Below are positions 63,034-64,000 of a DNA stretch of 64,000 bases, in pieces. Source of the DNA: Kluyveromyces lactis (lineage: Eukaryota > Ascomycota > Saccharomycetes > Saccharomycetales > Saccharomycetaceae). A program made the translations under genes and the position numbers. Position 1 is the first letter of the stretch, and every line of letters starts with the position of its first letter. Location of the stretch: positions 2,046,001 through 2,110,000 of the forward strand of contig NC_006042.1 of assembly GCF_000002515.2 (NCBI RefSeq), in the 5' to 3' direction. The notes under the pieces are model-generated. The model was not told the origin of the DNA and ran no database searches. It was given only the letters and a program-made list of their open reading frames with translations.

Positions 63034-64000
63034 TCATTTTCTCAAATGCTCGAGATCCGCTTCAAGACTAAGGACGACATTTCTGAGCTTCAATGCCGAT
63101 TCTCTTTCAAGGTACGATTCCATACGCTCCCTATAATGGCGAAGTTTTGAAACAAGTGTGCTGTCATGTGCTCCACTATTTATTAATAAATCAAAAAGTG
63201 GATTCCAAATATCCTGCTGCCAGTAACGTTTCAAAGGGCTTTTCAACTGGTATCTGTTGGACGCTACTTTTACTGTTTCGATGTAATGTCCGAATAGCAT
63301 GCAAAATATCACCCCAGCAAGCCCATAATAATCAGCTTCGTAGCTCCATGGACGTTGCTCTCTCATTTCAGGGCAATCCTGTTGGTCAGTCTTCCAGTTA
63401 GATCTGAATTTGGTTCCCAGTGGGAATAATGAAAGATCGAAAGATCTTCCAAAATCAATGAGATAAATTCCCTTTCTATTCCATCCATTTTCTCCATTTG
63501 CAAAATACTTACCCAAATGAGACACTTTCTGAAATCTGATCATGCAATTATCTGGCTTAATATCGCCGTGGATAATTCCCACATCGTGAATACATTCTAA
63601 AACTCTCATCAACTCTACAGTTATGAACATGCAGAGGCACTCATCTAATGCACCTCCATTTCTCTCGCGTTCCCAATTAACTAGATCTAAAATTGTTCCC
63701 TGGTTAGCATAATTTAACACAAGATAGCTTTCGTCCTGGAAGCAATGCAATGCACTTACATTTATTATGGATTTTAGTATTGCTTCGTCTGGCACTCTTC
63801 TTTCTATCTGTTTTAGTATATAGAATTCCCATACACTTGCCGGTTTTTCTACCTTCAAAGCACTTAATTGGCCTGTGCTAGATTCTGCGAGATATACTGT
63901 TGCATATCCTCCTTCTCCAAGTTCCCTTCTGATACAATACAAATCGTTGGTTTTCTTGAAATCGACTATCGGATTTTTGTTCATATTTTTTGACACTTTC
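63034..64000 (-). CDS. C-terminal kinase domain of MadBub/Bub1 checkpoint kinase (5' part beyond window)
   Basis: The frame is open to the window edge with no credible ATG start, so it is the 3' part of a longer gene. The visible ~320 residues are a Bub1-type kinase domain: ELGEGGYATVYLA (glycine loop), SALKVEKP (ATP-binding Lys), GIIHGDIKPDNCMI (catalytic loop) and YLIDFGRSFDL (DFG), all intact, so it should be active. Bub1 phosphorylates histone H2A at centromeres and recruits shugoshin and checkpoint proteins. In S. cerevisiae the gene beside CCT3 is MAD3, which has no kinase, while BUB1 is elsewhere. A kinase here therefore indicates the undivided ancestral MadBub gene. The N-terminal TPR/KEN-box part would lie to the right and cannot be checked. 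Confidence 0.9.
   Translation of the reverse strand, partial: KVSKNMNKNPIVDFKKTNDLYCIRRELGEGGYATVYLAESSTGQLSALKVEKPASVWEFYILKQIERRVPDEAILKSIINVSALHCFQDESYLVLNYANQGTILDLVNWERERNGGALDECLCMFITVELMRVLECIHDVGIIHGDIKPDNCMIRFQKVSHLGKYFANGENGWNRKGIYLIDFGRSFDLSLFPLGTKFRSNWKTDQQDCPEMREQRPWSYEADYYGLAGVIFCMLFGHYIETVKVASNRYQLKSPLKRYWQQDIWNPLFDLLINSGAHDSTLVSKLRHYRERMESYLERESALKLRNVVLSLEADLEHLRK

Overview
The window is nuclear DNA of a budding yeast of the family Saccharomycetaceae. It is compact, with 27-28 protein genes in 64 kb, AT-rich spacers, and introns using GTATGT and TACTAAC signals. Almost every gene has a recognisable Saccharomyces cerevisiae counterpart. Three things point to a lineage that did not pass through the whole-genome duplication, most likely Kluyveromyces or a close relative. 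(1) Around TRA1-YPS7-SFB3-PAL1-MRP1 the gene order interleaves two S. cerevisiae ohnolog blocks (chromosomes IV and VIII). (2) A kinase-bearing MadBub gene sits beside CCT3, where S. cerevisiae has kinase-less MAD3. (3) A BTA1-type betaine-lipid synthase, absent from S. cerevisiae, lies between MRP1 and OCH1. The genus is inferred from base composition and gene content, not proven. Gene identities rest on reading the proteins and on remembered S. cerevisiae gene order; no database search was run.

Layout. 1-4.9 kb: the 5' two-thirds of ELP2, ILV3 with a perfect Leu3-type site upstream, and an unrecognised four-helix membrane protein. 5-16.3 kb: TRA1, then a 2-kb spacer. 18.3-27.9 kb: YPS7, SFB3, PAL1 (apparently with a 5' exon and a 1-kb intron) and MRP1. 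29-34.1 kb: BTA1, OCH1, PNC1. 34.7-44.7 kb: VIR1, KNS1, a C2H2 factor, a 69-residue unknown, an ATG39-like membrane protein and NUP49. 45.2-56.1 kb: XRN1, BUD13, SAE2, NUF2, PRP11 and a spliced MRPS35. 56.7-64 kb: MPS3, TPH3, CCT3 and the C-terminal kinase half of MadBub, cut by the window end.

The genes are housekeeping: transcription co-activation (TRA1, ELP2), COPII export (SFB3), mitochondrial translation (MRP1, MRPS35), RNA decay, splicing and m6A (XRN1, BUD13, PRP11, VIR1), kinetochore, checkpoint and spindle pole (NUF2, MadBub, MPS3), DNA-end processing (SAE2), folding (CCT3) and cell surface (OCH1, YPS7). I saw no transposon, LTR element, tRNA, rRNA, CRISPR array or centromere. The most informative items are the two intron-split genes, the fused MadBub locus, the BTA1 gene with two Pho4/Cbf1-type boxes, the degenerate YPS7 active site, and a perfect 11-bp hairpin in the zinc-finger gene's promoter.
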